In this document: positions 11,892 to 24,138 of the stretch, one piece after another
How positions within the stretch are numbered: the first letter of the stretch is position 1
How the letters are laid out: each line of letters begins with the position of its first letter
Assembly (NCBI GenBank): GCA_037013495.1
Contig: CM072803.1
Coordinates: 17,319,501-17,383,500 of the forward strand
Direction of reading: 5' to 3'
Source: Hippophae tibetana
Taxonomy: Eukaryota; Streptophyta; Magnoliopsida; Rosales; Elaeagnaceae
DNA length: 64,000 bases
Position numbers and translations under genes: made by a program
The notes under the pieces: model-generated
Told to the model about the DNA's origin: nothing
The model's input: the letters and a program-made list of their open reading frames with translations, nothing else
The model's database searches: none

Positions 11892-14800
11892 ATATCTCAT
11901 TTGAAATGTATGGATGTCTATTGTAAGATAAATTTTATGATTTTTCATTTAAAATTTTCAAGACAAAGTTATACCTATTTAATAGAGGATATATCCAGTT
12001 AAAATTGTACGAAAAATCATGTTTTGAACCAATTGGTCTTTTGGTGATTTGAAATTGATATTTTGGTTTATATCTTGTTAGAATGGTACGAATGTATATT
12101 GTCAAATTAATTTTATGATTTGGATATTTTTATCAAAAGTTATACCTACTTATGTGATGATAGGTCAGAATTGTGTTAAAATTATTTAAAGTAAGATGAT
12201 ACAAAATGAAAATTCATATTTTAAAATAACTTTGATGATCCTTAATTGACATATATTACATTTTTAGAAATCTTGAAATATCAACTTTTTGAATGTTTTG
12301 ACATATTTTATTTTAGACCTTTTCACTTAGAGTTACGTATGTTTGAATGAAGAAATTGTTTTTGGTGATTTCAAAAAATGTTTCACCGATATTCATTGAT
12401 AAAGGGTTTAGTTCAATCTTTTTATTTCAATGATGTTTTTAAATTATTTTGGACCTATTTTACTTGTAAGTTTAATGAATTTTAGATCATGCTTTTTTGA
12501 TTTGGGATTAGAAGCATACTAATGTTGAAGCTATAAGTAACACTTTAATTTCTGCCTAAAATGTTAAAGAGGATATCAAGTTATATGTTAATAGTCCATG
12601 TTTTAACATTTTTAGAGTACTATTTAGTTTTTCATTAGTCAAACTAACTATGATGTAATTCTTATTTCTAACACAAGTATGATTATATAGGAAGGGATGG
12701 TTTCATAGACCATATAGAACAACTAAAGCAACAACGATGGTACAATAGAGTGAATGGATATTCTATATTTTAAAAACTAAATCACATAATTTTACATGCT
12801 TAATTGATTATTTAATTTTCGTTCCCAATTCATTTAAATATTTAGTAAAGCTTCATGCATATGAATATGAAATTTCTAGTTCTGTTAAAGAGGAATTTTT
12901 ATAGCATATATTAGTTATCTTCTAACAGTACAACTTCAAGCTATGCTACTAGAGTTGGTCATATCTAGTTTAAAAATACATGTTTCATGTTAATGCATTT
13001 TATGTGTTTATACACCAAATAATGTTATAAAAATGTATTTACCTTTTAGCACTTGAACTAGTGAATACATAATTAGAAGCATCAGAGAAAAAAAATGATT
13101 TACTAGCTATATCTATTTTAAATAAAAGTTTATAAAGTGACATTGAATTATCTTTTCTAAAGCTTTGATATCATCATTGAGAAACTCATTTATATTCAAG
13201 TAATTTCAGTTAGTACTAGTAACATGTTTTTAAACTGTAAAGTTGAAAGTACATTTACTTTTTAACTAGAATTTGGAGATCATATTATATATTATATGTT
13301 AATTTCAATGCATTTTCAATATGATAACATCATTAGAATATATTTTATTTTCATTATTAGAACCAGCCAATTAAAAGCAACATAATTTGCATACAAGTTC
13401 ATTAAATATTTTAGAAACATCAAAGTACAATCTCTTTAGTATTCAATGATAGTTTACTACATTCAGTATTCAAAATATTCTATTTGATTTTGTATGATAT
13501 CATAATCAAATTTTTTTGTCCAATTTAGTTCAATATGATGCTTAACAACTCGGAATGATATCTATTAATTTAGTGAAGTTAATGTATATGACATAAATAA
13601 CAATATAGTCAATTGAGCCATTAATAATGGATACATCAAGTAATTTTCCCATATATGCAGTTGAGAGCTTGTGCCAGTACTTTTAATATAATAAGTTCAA
13701 AGTACATTTCTCATGCTTATACTTTTTAATTGCATATTCATAAAATAATACGTTATTATATTTTAAAGATCAAATAGAAATTATTTTTATCATAATTTTA
13801 TTTCACAATAACTTATAAGATAGTACAATATTATAAAGATAAATGTTATTTTATGGTAAGTCATAAACATTTCATTTATATATTTTCAAGCTTATAATTA
13901 CAAATATTTAATAAACTCATCTACTTACTAAGTTTTCAAGCTCATCATTATATTTTCTTTTCTCATATAGCAAATTTGAGATAACATAGTATGATAACCA
14001 GTTTGGGAGACATAGAATCAATATTTTGTTATACAAAATAATTTTTTTGAATTTTTTACCATTTTATATAATAAAATTTGGTTGGTGTATATATAGGCTT
14101 GTAGAGGCAAGATTTTGGTGTATATCATGTATGTGATGATATATAACAATCTCAATGGGCATGAGTTACTTTATGGTTGGGTAAAAGAATGTGATATCTA
14201 TTAATTTGTGAAAAAGCATTATATGAATTGTTGTCATTTTATTACAATATGATGTGTAAAAATTTAGTGGAATCTCTGTTGAAAGTTTTGTAGAATTTTA
14301 TCCGATTTTGATTTTAACACAACTCATAATCAATCAACGAAACAAGTTAGTTAGTTTTTACGGTCTTCAGGATACATCGCTTTCTGGGTAGATATTGGGA
14401 AGGTGTTGACATTAAGTTTTTCTTAAGAATATAGAGTTTGATGTGTTGTCTTGATGAAGGACTAATGGAATAAAATCTCATATTTTACAAGAAATTATTA
14501 GACATTTTTATAATTTCTTTATGTAATGTTGCTTTCGAGTCCGCGTTTTTCTTAGTATAGTTAACGTAACTAAGTCAAGTTCAAACGTGTGATGTGTTTC
14601 GTGTTAGATAACAATGCAAATTGTACGATAATGTTTTAGATTTATTTTGGTTCTTAAAATTTGTTTAAATTGATGTGAGTTTTTTTAACTATTTCTTATA
14701 TCACGTGTGAATTTGATCGAATATGAATATACGTTTAGAAAATGTACTTAAATAATTAGTTCTTTGTATTAGGGCATAATTAAAACCTAAGGAAAGGAGA

Positions 14801-16570
14801 TAAGGTGTGAAAGGAGGATTATTAGATATAAATAAATTCAACGTTAAAAAAATATAAATAATAATTTAGATATATATTCTTTTTAATAGATTAATACGTA
14901 GAACCCTATGCACAATAATAAATACATATTTTATTTATTTATTTTTTATATAAAGACACGTATGGATATTAAACTTTTTGTTTTTGGCGAAAGTTGATTT
15001 ACATAGTCATACATATTTTTATTCATTGATACGTATTTTTATTCATTGATTGAAAAAGTTATACGTACATTTTTTATTTCATAAGAATGAAATCATAATT
15101 TGACTAGCAAAGAAAGTTTATATTTTCTAAATTCTATTTTATTTCAGTCTATAAAAATCTCACATATTTGATAAAGATCAGAGAAGAAAATTAACTACTT
15201 AAAATTATATAGAAGTATTCATAATTCTTCATGGGGTCTGCTCGTTCTTGATTTAGGATTCATGTTTATTCTCTATAAGAATTTTAAATAAAAATAAAGA
15301 CAAATATTCTTTTGAGGATGGAATGGGGATGAGATACAGCTCCTGACTCGTCTAGTCTTTTTACAAATATTATTTAATCAGTATGTTTGTTTGTAATTAG
15401 TGTAATTTAATCTTTAAATTTATAAAATATATTAATTAATGATAAATTATTATTTAACTTTATATCAATCACCTCTCAAAGTTTTTGTTAATTAATTAAG
15501 AACTTGCTTTAAAAATAATGTTTTATATCAATCACATATTTAAAAATTTAAAATTTATATCTCATTATCATTAATAATATTATATTTCAAATACCAATCC
15601 ACACAAAAAATATTATTATTTTATCCCTTAGTGATATTTTTTTTAAGATTGGGGGATTAATAATTAAACAAAAGAAGGTAGTTTATATTTACCCATTATT
15701 ACTCTCACCTGCAAAAATAGCTCCTTTGTTTGCCTCATTTGCTACTAGTAATAAACAAATAACAAAAATAATCCCACTAAAATTAATATTAAAATATATA
15801 TTTAATAATATTAATAATTATAATATATACTAAAAAATAATAAATGTTAAATATTGTTTTATTAGTATTATTTATTATCGTTTGATACTTTAAATAAAAT
15901 AAATAGAATAAAAGGCACTCATAGTAAATAAAAAGAGAAATTGATTTTCTTTGACTAATTTAAGGAAACAGCTTTATTCCCTATTTTTAATACCAAATTT
16001 TAGAGGTTAGAATTTATATGTATTATTTATAATAAAAAATAAATGGATAAAAATAAATATTAATAATTAAAAAATATATTAAAAAATATTAATTTATTAA
16101 TTATATTTTTATATCTATCGTTAAAGATTTGAAATAAATATTAAATTTATGATTATTTTAATATTTTTAATATATATATATATATATATTATCTTATAAT
16201 TATTAAATATATCATTTTTATAACTTTTATTATTAGATATAAATATCCAATACATTTGTTCCAAATTTTAGATAATCCAACAAGTTTTGTTTGAGTGTAT
16301 GTTTTCTTAGATGAGGTGCCATAAGTCAGGTCACATTCAATTTTAAGGATTAAATATAAAAAAAAATTATCAAAATAAAATTACATGTAAAATATTTTTT
16401 AAGAAAAAATGTTTAATATTCTTTTAATATTAAAATACTTAAATAAAAAAATTTTATTAAAAAATAATTAAATAATATAATTTATAACTTGAAGGATTAA
16501 ATATCATTTTTCACAAAATCAAAATCACCACGCACTTTTCCCAGCTTTTGATGGTTCCAATTCAAATCCT
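11892..16570. other. A+T-rich intergenic spacer
   Basis: No gene, RNA or intact element is supported in these 4.7 kb. Base composition is very high in A+T with no long open frames. There is a loose repeat of a segment containing TTTTATGATTT..AAAGTTATACCTA (about 11925-11980 and 12100-12150) and a TA run near 16170-16190. Plain intergenic sequence is the best description. Confidence 0.6.
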
Positions 16571-16572
16571 AA

Positions 16573-16578
16573 TATAAA
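16573..16578 (+). promoter_or_regulatory. RPL22: Candidate TATA box of the RPL22 gene
   Basis: TATAAA lies about 90 bases upstream of the leader intron donor at 16662, which places transcription start near 16605. The leader that follows (to 16661) is CT-rich, as is usual for plant ribosomal protein genes. Position and match only; not tested. Confidence 0.5.
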
Positions 16579-16661
16579 CATGTATAATCGAACCAAAAAA
16601 ACCTAATTCCAGTGTCCAGACGAAGCGCAACCCTTCAACTTTTCTTTCTCAGCGCCCACCG

Positions 16662-17210
16662 GTATACATATCTCCATTTTCGCTCTCATTTATGTGTAAA
16701 TTAGGATTCTTTACATGGTTTCCTTTCGCTTCTGGTGGAATACGATATGAAGTTTTAAGCGATTGTGTGTATGTTTCCCATAATTTTCTGTTTCATTGCT
16801 GGAAAACATTTTAATTGGCGTTTGAGAAAATTTGTTGTCTCCTGTTTATATTATTTACCCTTTTCAATATTTTCACTGTTAATGGATTACTGAAATGAGC
16901 TAAACTGAGTAGCTTTGTTTTAATCGATTAATGTTCTGGGTCAGTACTTTAGATCTCTAGTTCGCTGGATTTAGTATCCTTAGATGTTTGAATTTCTTTT
17001 GTTTCCTTGGCACATAATAATCTTAACCTTCATCATGTACATCGGAGTTATCTACGTATACGGATGTATTATATTTAGAACCTGAATGCAATTTATATGA
17101 GTTCATACTTGAATTGGGATTTTCACATTTGATCTCTTGTGTGTAAATTAAGGAATTGTTTGTATTAAGCGAATCTAAAGTGATGAGTGTTTATGTTGTG
17201 TCAATCATAG
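16662..17210 (+). other. RPL22: Intron in the RPL22 5' leader
   Basis: A donor at 16662 (CCG|GTATAC) and an acceptor ending at 17210 (TCATAG) place a 549-bp intron immediately before the nine leader bases preceding the start codon at 17220. Leader introns are common in plant ribosomal protein genes and often raise expression. The T-rich interior and the acceptor support the call. Confidence 0.7.
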
Positions 17211-17219
17211 GACAATCAA

Positions 17220-18373
17220 ATGAGTAGAGGGAGTGCAGCTGGTCCCAAGGGGAAGAAGAAGGGAGTGACATTTACAATTGACTGTGCAAAGCCAGTGGAA
17301 GACAAGATTATGGACATTGCATCGTTGGAGAAGTTTCTCCAGGAGAGGATTAAAGTTGGTGGAAAGGCTGGTGCTCTTGGTGACACCATCACTGTTACTC
17401 GTGAGAAAAGCAAGATAACTGTCACTTCTGACAGCAACTTCTCAAAGCGGTAATCTTTTGTTCATCTTTATTGCCTGTTTATTGGATTGACATGGTGGTT
17501 GGGTTTAGTTTATGAAATTATTTTTTTGTTGTGAGCACGGAAGGAGGGGGGGGGGGGGGGGGGGGGGGGGATCTTTTATTGGTGTCTCAGGTGCTGAGAA
17601 TGGCTGTTGATGATTCCTTCTTCAACTGAACTTCTTTTGAAAATCAAAGTTCATTAACTTGAAAGAATTATTATGTGATAAATTTTAGTGCTTTAGGTTG
17701 CAGGTATTTGATACCTGGATTCCATGTGTATAAAAGAAGGAATTAGGTGCCTCACTTTTTAGATATAAGGCTTGTACTACTGTTTTTTCGTATTTCTTAG
17801 TTGTATTGTTTATATTTTTGAGTTACGTGTTCAGTATTGTAGGACAACTTCCAAAAATTATTATCTCTATGAAGTTCATGTTAATTGATCACCAAATCGA
17901 TTGGCTTCAGCCGTCTTCTTTTAATGCATTCAACGGCTTGATTTTTGGTTCATTGTGATGTTTGCACTAGCTTTACTAACATTTTTGGATTGAAAATTTA
18001 ATTTGCTTTACCATTCTCCTTGGAGATTTGCTTGTAGTTTAGGTGGTATGATTCTACATGTTCATCATGGACCTAATTTCGAATCCCACCTGTGTAGTAT
18101 TTTCATTTATTTAACAAAAAAGAGGTGAATTACAATTACAAGTGCTGTATGTTGTTTACATTCATCTCCGTCCCATTTTTAACTGTTATTCTATGTTTTT
18201 CTTGCCCTTGTTTCTGCTTCTGTTCCAGTTATTTGAAGTACTTGACAAAGAAATATTTGAAGAAACACAATGTTAGGGATTGGCTCCGAGTGATTTCATC
18301 CAACAAGGATAGAAATGTTTATGAACTTAGGTACTTCAACATTGCCGAGAATGAAGGAGAGGAGGAGGATTGA
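17220..18373 (+). CDS. RPL22: 60S ribosomal protein L22 (eL22), 2 coding exons
   Basis: Coding exons 17220-17449 and 18229-18373 are joined across an intron with GT..AG ends, splitting an Arg codon (CG|T). The product is 124 residues, the normal length for plant eL22. It has a basic N-terminus (GPKGKKKG), the conserved core beginning [15 protein letters not shown] at about residue 18, then the signature strings [20 protein letters not shown] and RDWLRVI, and ends in an acidic tail EGEEED. eL22 is a peripheral RNA-binding protein of the large cytosolic ribosomal subunit. Reading on past 17449 without splicing would stop at once (TAA at 17451), and the splice restores the family sequence exactly. 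The start at 17220 gives the expected MSRG N-terminus. Expression is likely constitutive, as for other ribosomal genes (inference). Confidence 0.97.
17546..17570 (+). repeat. Poly(G) tract of 25 bases in the RPL22 intron
   Basis: An unbroken run of 25 G, preceded by GGAAGGA, sits in the intron on the sense strand. Such a run can form G-quadruplex structures in DNA or pre-mRNA and is very unusual in this A+T-rich sequence. Its exact length is prone to sequencing error. Confidence 0.95.
18030..18122 (+). repeat. Possible tRNA-derived SINE in the RPL22 intron
   Basis: A sequence resembling a polymerase III A box (TAGTTTAGGTGG, 18035-18046) is followed about 32 bases later by a B-box-like TTCGAATCCC (18078-18087), and then by a T/A-rich tail ending in a run of A. 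This is the layout of plant tRNA-derived SINEs. It does not fold as a complete tRNA. No clear target duplication was found. Confidence 0.45.
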
Positions 18374-19520
18374 GGTTCTTACCTACTCTGCAGTTACCAT
18401 TTCTTTCGATGATGCCAGTGGTGGCTGTTTTGTTGAAACTAGTTTGGATTTTCGACCTTATTGGTTTAGAGATTTTGAAACATTCCTACTGTTGTTTCAT
18501 ATGATAACTTACTTAATCCCAGAGTTTTATTATGATTTTATCCGGTTTTGTTTTAAGGGCATGCTTACTTATCTTGAAAGGGGCTTATTCTTCTTGTTAT
18601 CATCTATTATAATTTTAGTAAGTACATAGAATGAGAATGATTTTTCAATTACTAAATGATAAAAAAAATTAAACATACCACGTAAAACAATACAAAGATA
18701 ATTTAAAAAGAATATATTTCAATTATACCTCAATTGAATCTTACTTAATCTTAATATCATTTATGTTCTGAAATCTAACAATAGAATTGTTGATACTTTT
18801 ATTAAATTGAAACTAAAGCTACCATATAAATTATATTTGTTCAACTTTCAATTGATAGAAGAATTTTAAAACTACTAAAAAAAGAAAAAAAAAACTAGAA
18901 GGAAATTAAGAAAAAGCTTAAAGAGAAGTTGTGGGATGAAAGGAATGATTTTTAAAATGAAAGAGTCTTTTATATAGCATTAGAAAATGTTGTAAAAGAG
19001 AGAAATAGGTGGATTAGATGGTTGGACGTTGAGGTCCACATTTTTTTCATGCCATGGTGTGAGATAAACTGTATACAATTTGACCATGATCCATTTTACT
19101 TGTGTCAGACACATTATTTTCACACCATGACCGGTGTCCTTAAGCTTTAATGTTTGTAGTCAAGTGTTTTCAAGTATTATTCTTCAAAGAGTAATTTAAT
19201 TAAATCATTTTGAAGCTAAAATGCTTAAAAATAACTAAAAAAACGTATCCATAATTTCAAAATGATAGATTTGTTTTAAGAGATAATAAAACTATATAAA
19301 TATAAATCTATTTTATCATTTAAAGTATATAAAATTGTGATATATTAACTACTTTTAAGCACTTATCATAGATGATACTGAAGATTAAGACAAGCTGATT
19401 GACACTTATAATGAGCTCTTAAGAGAGCACATAAAATAAAATAAAAAACTAAAAAGAAGGTATTGGAAATCCAATATGAAAAGGAGCATGAGTTAAGCAA
19501 CCCAAAGACCATTTTTTTAA
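18374..19520. other. RPL22 3' flank and A+T-rich spacer
   Basis: The first 250 bases are probably the RPL22 3' untranslated region; I saw no canonical AATAAA. Further on there is an imperfect inverted repeat (CATGGTGTGA at 19053-19062 and TCACACCATG at 19120-19129) that could be the core of an old miniature element, but no termini or duplication could be fixed. A 104-codon open frame overlapping the gene end (18315-18629) is a shadow in another frame. Confidence 0.5.
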
Positions 19521-20033
19521 GAAAAAAAGTCCTCGATAAATAGTGATAAGAGTGATCTTACAAACAAATGTAAAGTTATCCAGAAAAGATACTCTAATAT
19601 GCAAGAGAAGTTTAACGAAAATCTCTTCAAGTTGAAGAATCTAGAGGATGATTTGAAGAATTTTAAGTTGTACAAAGTAACCCCTATTTATTCTAGTTTT
19701 AATCCTTCTCTTGATTAGACTGTTGAAGTTGCTCACATAAGGAAGTAGGTGATAGTTCTTGAAGGTGTTGCTCATATAAGGAAGTAGGTGATAGTTCTTG
19801 AAGGTGACAAGGAATATTTAGCATATACTCAATTTGGGAAGCAAAACTTAAGAAGCTATAAGCAAAAATTTAACATACTCAACAATTATGTAGTGTACCT
19901 TGAATCTTTCTTTCAATATAAGGAAGATCTAATTAGAGCTTTGTGAGATAAGCTCTCAATAGGTGAGAAAGAAGCTTCCTCATTCTTCTTTAGTTACGAA
20001 CAAGATAATGACATCGTCCTAAAAATTGAATGA
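19521..20033 (+). pseudogene. Decayed reading frame of unknown family, coiled-coil-like
   Basis: One frame stays coding-like for about 170 codons with a few in-frame stops (TAG three times in the middle, TGA once later). It reads as a Lys/Glu/Leu/Asn-rich protein, for example MQEKFNENLFKLKNLEDDLK from 19599, consistent with a coiled coil. It contains an in-frame 39-bp duplication. It lies just left of a minus-strand gypsy fragment but in the opposite orientation, so it probably belongs to a different element. I do not recognise the family; a transposable-element gag or accessory protein is a guess. Confidence 0.45.
19728..19805 (+). repeat. 39-bp tandem duplication
   Basis: Two units, 19728-19766 and 19767-19805, differ at one base (CAC/CAT). 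At 13 codons, the duplication keeps the surrounding frame. Each copy carries the same TAG stop, so the stop predates the duplication. Confidence 0.95.
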
Positions 20034-20134
20034 GATTATTAATAGCACCAAGTATTTTGGTGATAAGAGAGGGATTGAATTTAAAGAAGGTGTCCACATC
20101 TATAGGTGTTTTTCCTAAGTTTGTCACGTATACG

Positions 20135-21404
20135 ACCCAAGATCCAACAAAACTTTAGAGTCATTAGTTTTAGTGGTTTTAGCTTTCATCCATTTAGATA
20201 CATAATCCACAGTAAGTAAAATATACATATAACTATAAGAAGATGGAAAAGGACCTTGAAATCCATGCCCTAAATGCAAAAGATTTTAACAATAAGAATT
20301 GGAGTTTGTGGCATTTGATTCTTGGGCTTAAGTTACCTATTCACTAACAACGTTCACATGTTTTGTAAAAGGAAAATGTATTCTTGAATAGTTTTGTCCA
20401 ATAGAATACATTCTCCAACACTTTACGAGTGGTTCATTTTGCTCCAATGTGTCCCCCACATGCATAAAGATGAAAATAAGTTAGAATAGATGTAAACTCA
20501 ATGTGAGGTATGCACCTTCTTATCAATTGATCTGAGCAATGTTTCCAAAGGTAGGGTCATCCCATTCATATTGTTTAGAAAACTTCTTGAGTTTGAATTT
20601 TATAGCTTGTGTTAGGTTTTGTGGGAAATTTTTGGTGACTAATTAGCTCATTATATTTGTATACTAAGGAGTAAAAACTGTGGTCTCAAGTAGTTACTCA
20701 TCTAAAAAGTCTTCTCTTCTTGAATTAATTTACTGCGATGATCTGCTACTACATTTTTACTTCTTCTTTTTTGTCTTTGATTTCAAGGTCAAATTCTTGT
20801 AGAAAAAGATTCCAGCTTATTAGCCTTGGCTTGATATCTTTCTTCCTAAGTAAGTACCTAAAAGCTACATGATCAAAGAAAATAGCTACTTTAGTTCCAA
20901 TTATATATGATTGGAAATTTTCTAAAGCAAAAATCACTACCAGAAGCTTTTTCTCTATTGTAGAGTAATTGAATTGGGCATAATTTAAAGTTTGTGATGC
21001 ATAATATATGGCATTTATTAGCTTGCTAAGCCTTTTTCCTAAAATTGCTCCAATTTTATAGTCACTTGCATCACACATCAATTCAAATGGTAGACTCGAG
21101 TAAGATGGTTTAATGATAAGTGATGTGCTTAAAACTTCTCTCAATTTTTAAAATTCTTTGAGGCATTCGTTATCTAAAACAAATACCACATCTTTTTAGA
21201 GCAACTAGTATAGAGGTCTTACTATTTTTAAGAAATCTTGTATAAATCTTCGATAGAATCTTGCTTCCAAGAAAAGAATGAACCTCCCTCACACAAGTGG
21301 GAGGTGATAAGGAATGAATAAGATCCATCTTATATTTATAAACCTATGTTCTCTTTAATGATATTGCATACCCTAGAACTATACTTTGGTTTATCAAACT
21401 ATGT
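20135..21404 (-). pseudogene. Athila-like Ty3/gypsy pol fragment (RT end, RNase H, IN start)
   Basis: Read on the minus strand from 21404 down: the end of reverse transcriptase (LSPPTCVREVHSFLG), then RNase H, open for 131 codons at 21144-20749 with [21 protein letters not shown] and KKDIKPRL, then the integrase zinc region (HACGGHIG and, further on, CERC), and the start of the integrase core (GPFPSSYSYMYILL, VDYVSKW). It ends abruptly near 20135 after the first core segment. Stops and frameshifts interrupt both the RT and IN parts. The protein resembles the pol of the plus-strand element to its right but is clearly a different copy. It abuts that element's truncated LTR at about 21404, so it is a broken, inverted neighbour. 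Confidence 0.88.
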
Positions 21405-22152
21405 ATGAATAGTTTTATTATATGATTATTGGCAATTTTCAAACCCTAGAATATGATTTGATTAATAAAATTTTATAATGAATTTGTAGTTTCAATTTTT
21501 CATTTTTAATTTATTTGACTTTATGATTAAATTCCAAAACTATGTCTGTATGAATTAGAGTAGTTATATAATTGCTACAAGTATATGTTTAATGATAGTT
21601 TTAAGATTTTACTATATTATCTTTGGAGTAAAAAGATTTCTATTTATTCTATCAACTATGATATTCACTAATATTCTTATTCAAAGTGGTAGACAAGTAG
21701 AGTTGAAGCATTTGTTAAAGGTTAATAAAAATTATAATCTTGTGAAGTTTTGTTATCTCATTTCTACAAAGTAATGTGATGAATAATTTACTTGGAAATT
21801 ATGACTAGGTTGTTCTGATTTTGGATTGATTTATGATAGTATTCTACTTTAATTATAAATAAGAAGATGTGGGTTGAAAGTGTTGCTCATTAGTGCATAG
21901 ATTTCCTATGCTAGATTTAAAAATTCAAGGATGGTACTAAATATTTATTCATGACATAATTAGTTAAATTGTAAACTAGTTGAGAGGATAGTCCCTTGAT
22001 CACATATTTCTTTCAATTTGTGCTCACTTTCAAAAAACCCTATTTTCTAATAAGTAGTGATAATTATTGTTAACAATAACCCTTAATCTTAATTTACTTA
22101 TCACTTGTATAAATTGATCACATATTATTGCTTATATATAAGCATATCTAAT
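21405..22152 (+). repeat. 5' LTR (truncated) of the Athila-like element
   Basis: It aligns with 30165-30999 over its whole length, with many substitutions and small indels; shared anchors include GATTTGATTAATAAAATTTT and CAAGTATATGTTTAATG. The part corresponding to the promoter in the 3' LTR (before 30165) is missing, replaced by the inverted pol fragment. The LTR ends immediately before the primer site at 22153. Confidence 0.88.
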
Positions 22153-22174
22153 TTTTGCCGCATTTTTCGGGGAT
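22153..22174 (+). other. Primer binding site, tRNA-Asp type
   Basis: TTTGCCGC, an A/T spacer and CGGGGAT reproduce, with several mutations, the tRNA-Asp-complementary site (TGGCGCC..GCCGGGGAT) found right after the 5' LTR of Athila/Tat elements. Its position at the exact end of LTR homology supports the call. Confidence 0.7.
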
Positions 22175-22417
22175 GTTGTTTTAACAATTTTACCATTAAT
22201 TATTAGTTTAATTTTTTATCATTTCTATTTAGATTTTATTTTATTTTTAATTTTTTTACTAACTTCTTTTTCAATTATTAATAGATTAATTTTTATTTTT
22301 ATTTTATCAAATTTTTAATTTTTAGATTTGATTTCAATTTTTCAAGATTTTCTTTTTTGATTTAGTCTATTACTTCTCTTCTTAAGTTCTAATGTCTAGG
22401 TATACCAAACAATAAAA

Positions 22418-23110
22418 ATGGAAGTTTTTAATCCAACTATTAAGGAATTAGTCGCACCTAACTTGAAGTACAACCCTTATGCATAGTGAATACTAACTTG
22501 GAGGTAAATTTTAAATTTAAATCTAGACTAATTCACTTGTTATCTATTTTTAGGGGTTTAGATGGAAAAGATTCGAACAAACACTTGAAAGAATTACATG
22601 TGGTTCGCTTTATCCTGAAACTAGTAGGGATCATAGAGGAGTAAGTCAAGCTTAGGGATTTCCCCTTCTATTTGGTGGACAGTATTAAGGATTGGCTAGA
22701 TTATCTACCCTTCAAATCAATTATCACATGGATGAGATGGTCAGACAGTCTCTAGAAAGGTATTTCCCAACTTTTAGAGTTACCATAAGAAGAATACAAA
22801 TATATGGAATTATACAATCAAATGGGGACACACCCTGTATGTATTGGGAGAGATTTATAAGATTATGTGCTAGCCACCCATAACATCAAATAAGTGATAA
22901 AAGTATACTCCAAAACTTCTATGAAGGGCTCACTCCAATAGAGAGGAATATAATTGATGCTGCCAATGATAGAGCATTGATAAATAAAACACCAACTACA
23001 ACTCAAGCCTTAATTTAAACTATGCCTTCTAACTCTCAAAATTTGTGTACTCACGTTGACCAAATAGGTAAGATAAACGAGGTAAATACCAACTCTCACC
23101 TTGAGCAATA
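22418..23110 (+). pseudogene. gag pseudogene of the Athila-like element
   Basis: Starting near an ATG at 22418, the frame reads a plant gypsy gag with recognisable strings: KELVAPNLKYNPYA, GLDGKDSNKHLKELHVVRF, DWLDYLPF and YWERFIRLCASHP, where the family normally has a retrotrans_gag core. At least three stops and several frameshifts interrupt it. The nucleocapsid part continues poorly to about 23646 with the family's ITLKSRK motif just before the inserted segment. Confidence 0.8.
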
Positions 23111-23646
23111 AATAAGTAATTTAACTATTTTGGTGTTACAAGTAGTTGTAGGATAGGTGGAAACATGTCATGTATTCTCTATAGTGAGAAACTTAACTAA
23201 TATTTGTCCTACCATTCAAGAGGAACACCCTAATGCTATTGGTGGTTTTCCTAGACAAAGGCTCAGGTATGATCTTTACAATAATACATATAATCATTGA
23301 TGTAGAGATCACCCTAATTTTAGGTGTGCAATTAACAATAAAACATGTGCTCATTACAATCCACTCGGATTCCCTCATCCCATACCTCAACAATACCAAC
23401 TTCGACCTTAAGTTTAGTCACTAGAATACAATTAATGATATAGAAACTAACATTGTTAAATTTTTGCGGTAGGCTCAAGACTGAGACTTCAATAGAGAGC
23501 ATGAAAAAACTAACAGAAAATAGCCAAAACTTTGGAAAAATTGGAAGCTCAAAAATCTATTATACTTCCATTCCAAACTAAGATAGATAAAAAAAATTCT
23601 CATGCAATCACTTTAAAGAGTAGAAAATAACTTCTAGAACTCATGA

Positions 23647-24138
23647 TGCACAAAAACTTGATTGTCAAATTTTGTATTTATAAAAATCTTGCAAGTGCAT
23701 GAATCACTTACAATAAGTAATAAATATACTCCCAAGATTGTCTTTCAAGGAATTGTGTTGGTTTAAAAAAGTTAAATTAATTTTTTAATTTAGTTAAGAA
23801 AAAAAATCATAAACATTCTAATAAATTGTTAGTTTGAAAGAATAGAAATGTGAAATCTAAATTAAATTAACATTTAAAGAAATGAAGTAAATAAAATCAG
23901 ATAAATTAAAGAACTAAATTAAAGCGATAAATAAAAGTAGATAAATGAAAACAATAAAACAATATCAAACCTAGGATGATGAATGTATATGGAAATTTTT
24001 CAAGTATAAACCTTAATTGACATAACAAATTAAATGATTTTAATATAAGCTAGATTTTATTGGTTTGATTTTTTTAAATAAAACTCTTTATAATCATAGT
24101 GAGTTTCTAATTATAATCAATTAATTAATTCTTCAAGC
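23647..24138. mobile_element. 492-bp insertion with 8-bp flanking duplication
   Basis: ACTCATGA occurs at 23639-23646 and again at 24139-24146. Removing the segment and one copy restores a continuous gag-protease frame (..LLELM then SSLRTQL..), which shows that this is an insertion and not native element sequence. An 8-bp duplication suggests a hAT-type element. Alternatively the unit runs 23647-24139, starts TG and ends CA with a 7-bp duplication, which would fit a solo LTR less well. I found no convincing terminal inverted repeats. The segment is very A+T-rich and contains CTTGCAAGTGCATGAATCAC. Confidence 0.7.

Noticed and set aside
18315..18629. 104-codon frame overlapping the RPL22 3' end
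   Set aside because: Alternative frame of the RPL22 last exon plus 3' untranslated sequence.
19053..19129. Miniature inverted-repeat element around CATGGTGTGA/TCACACCATG
   Set aside because: The inverted arms are only 10 bp and no terminal repeats or target duplication could be found.
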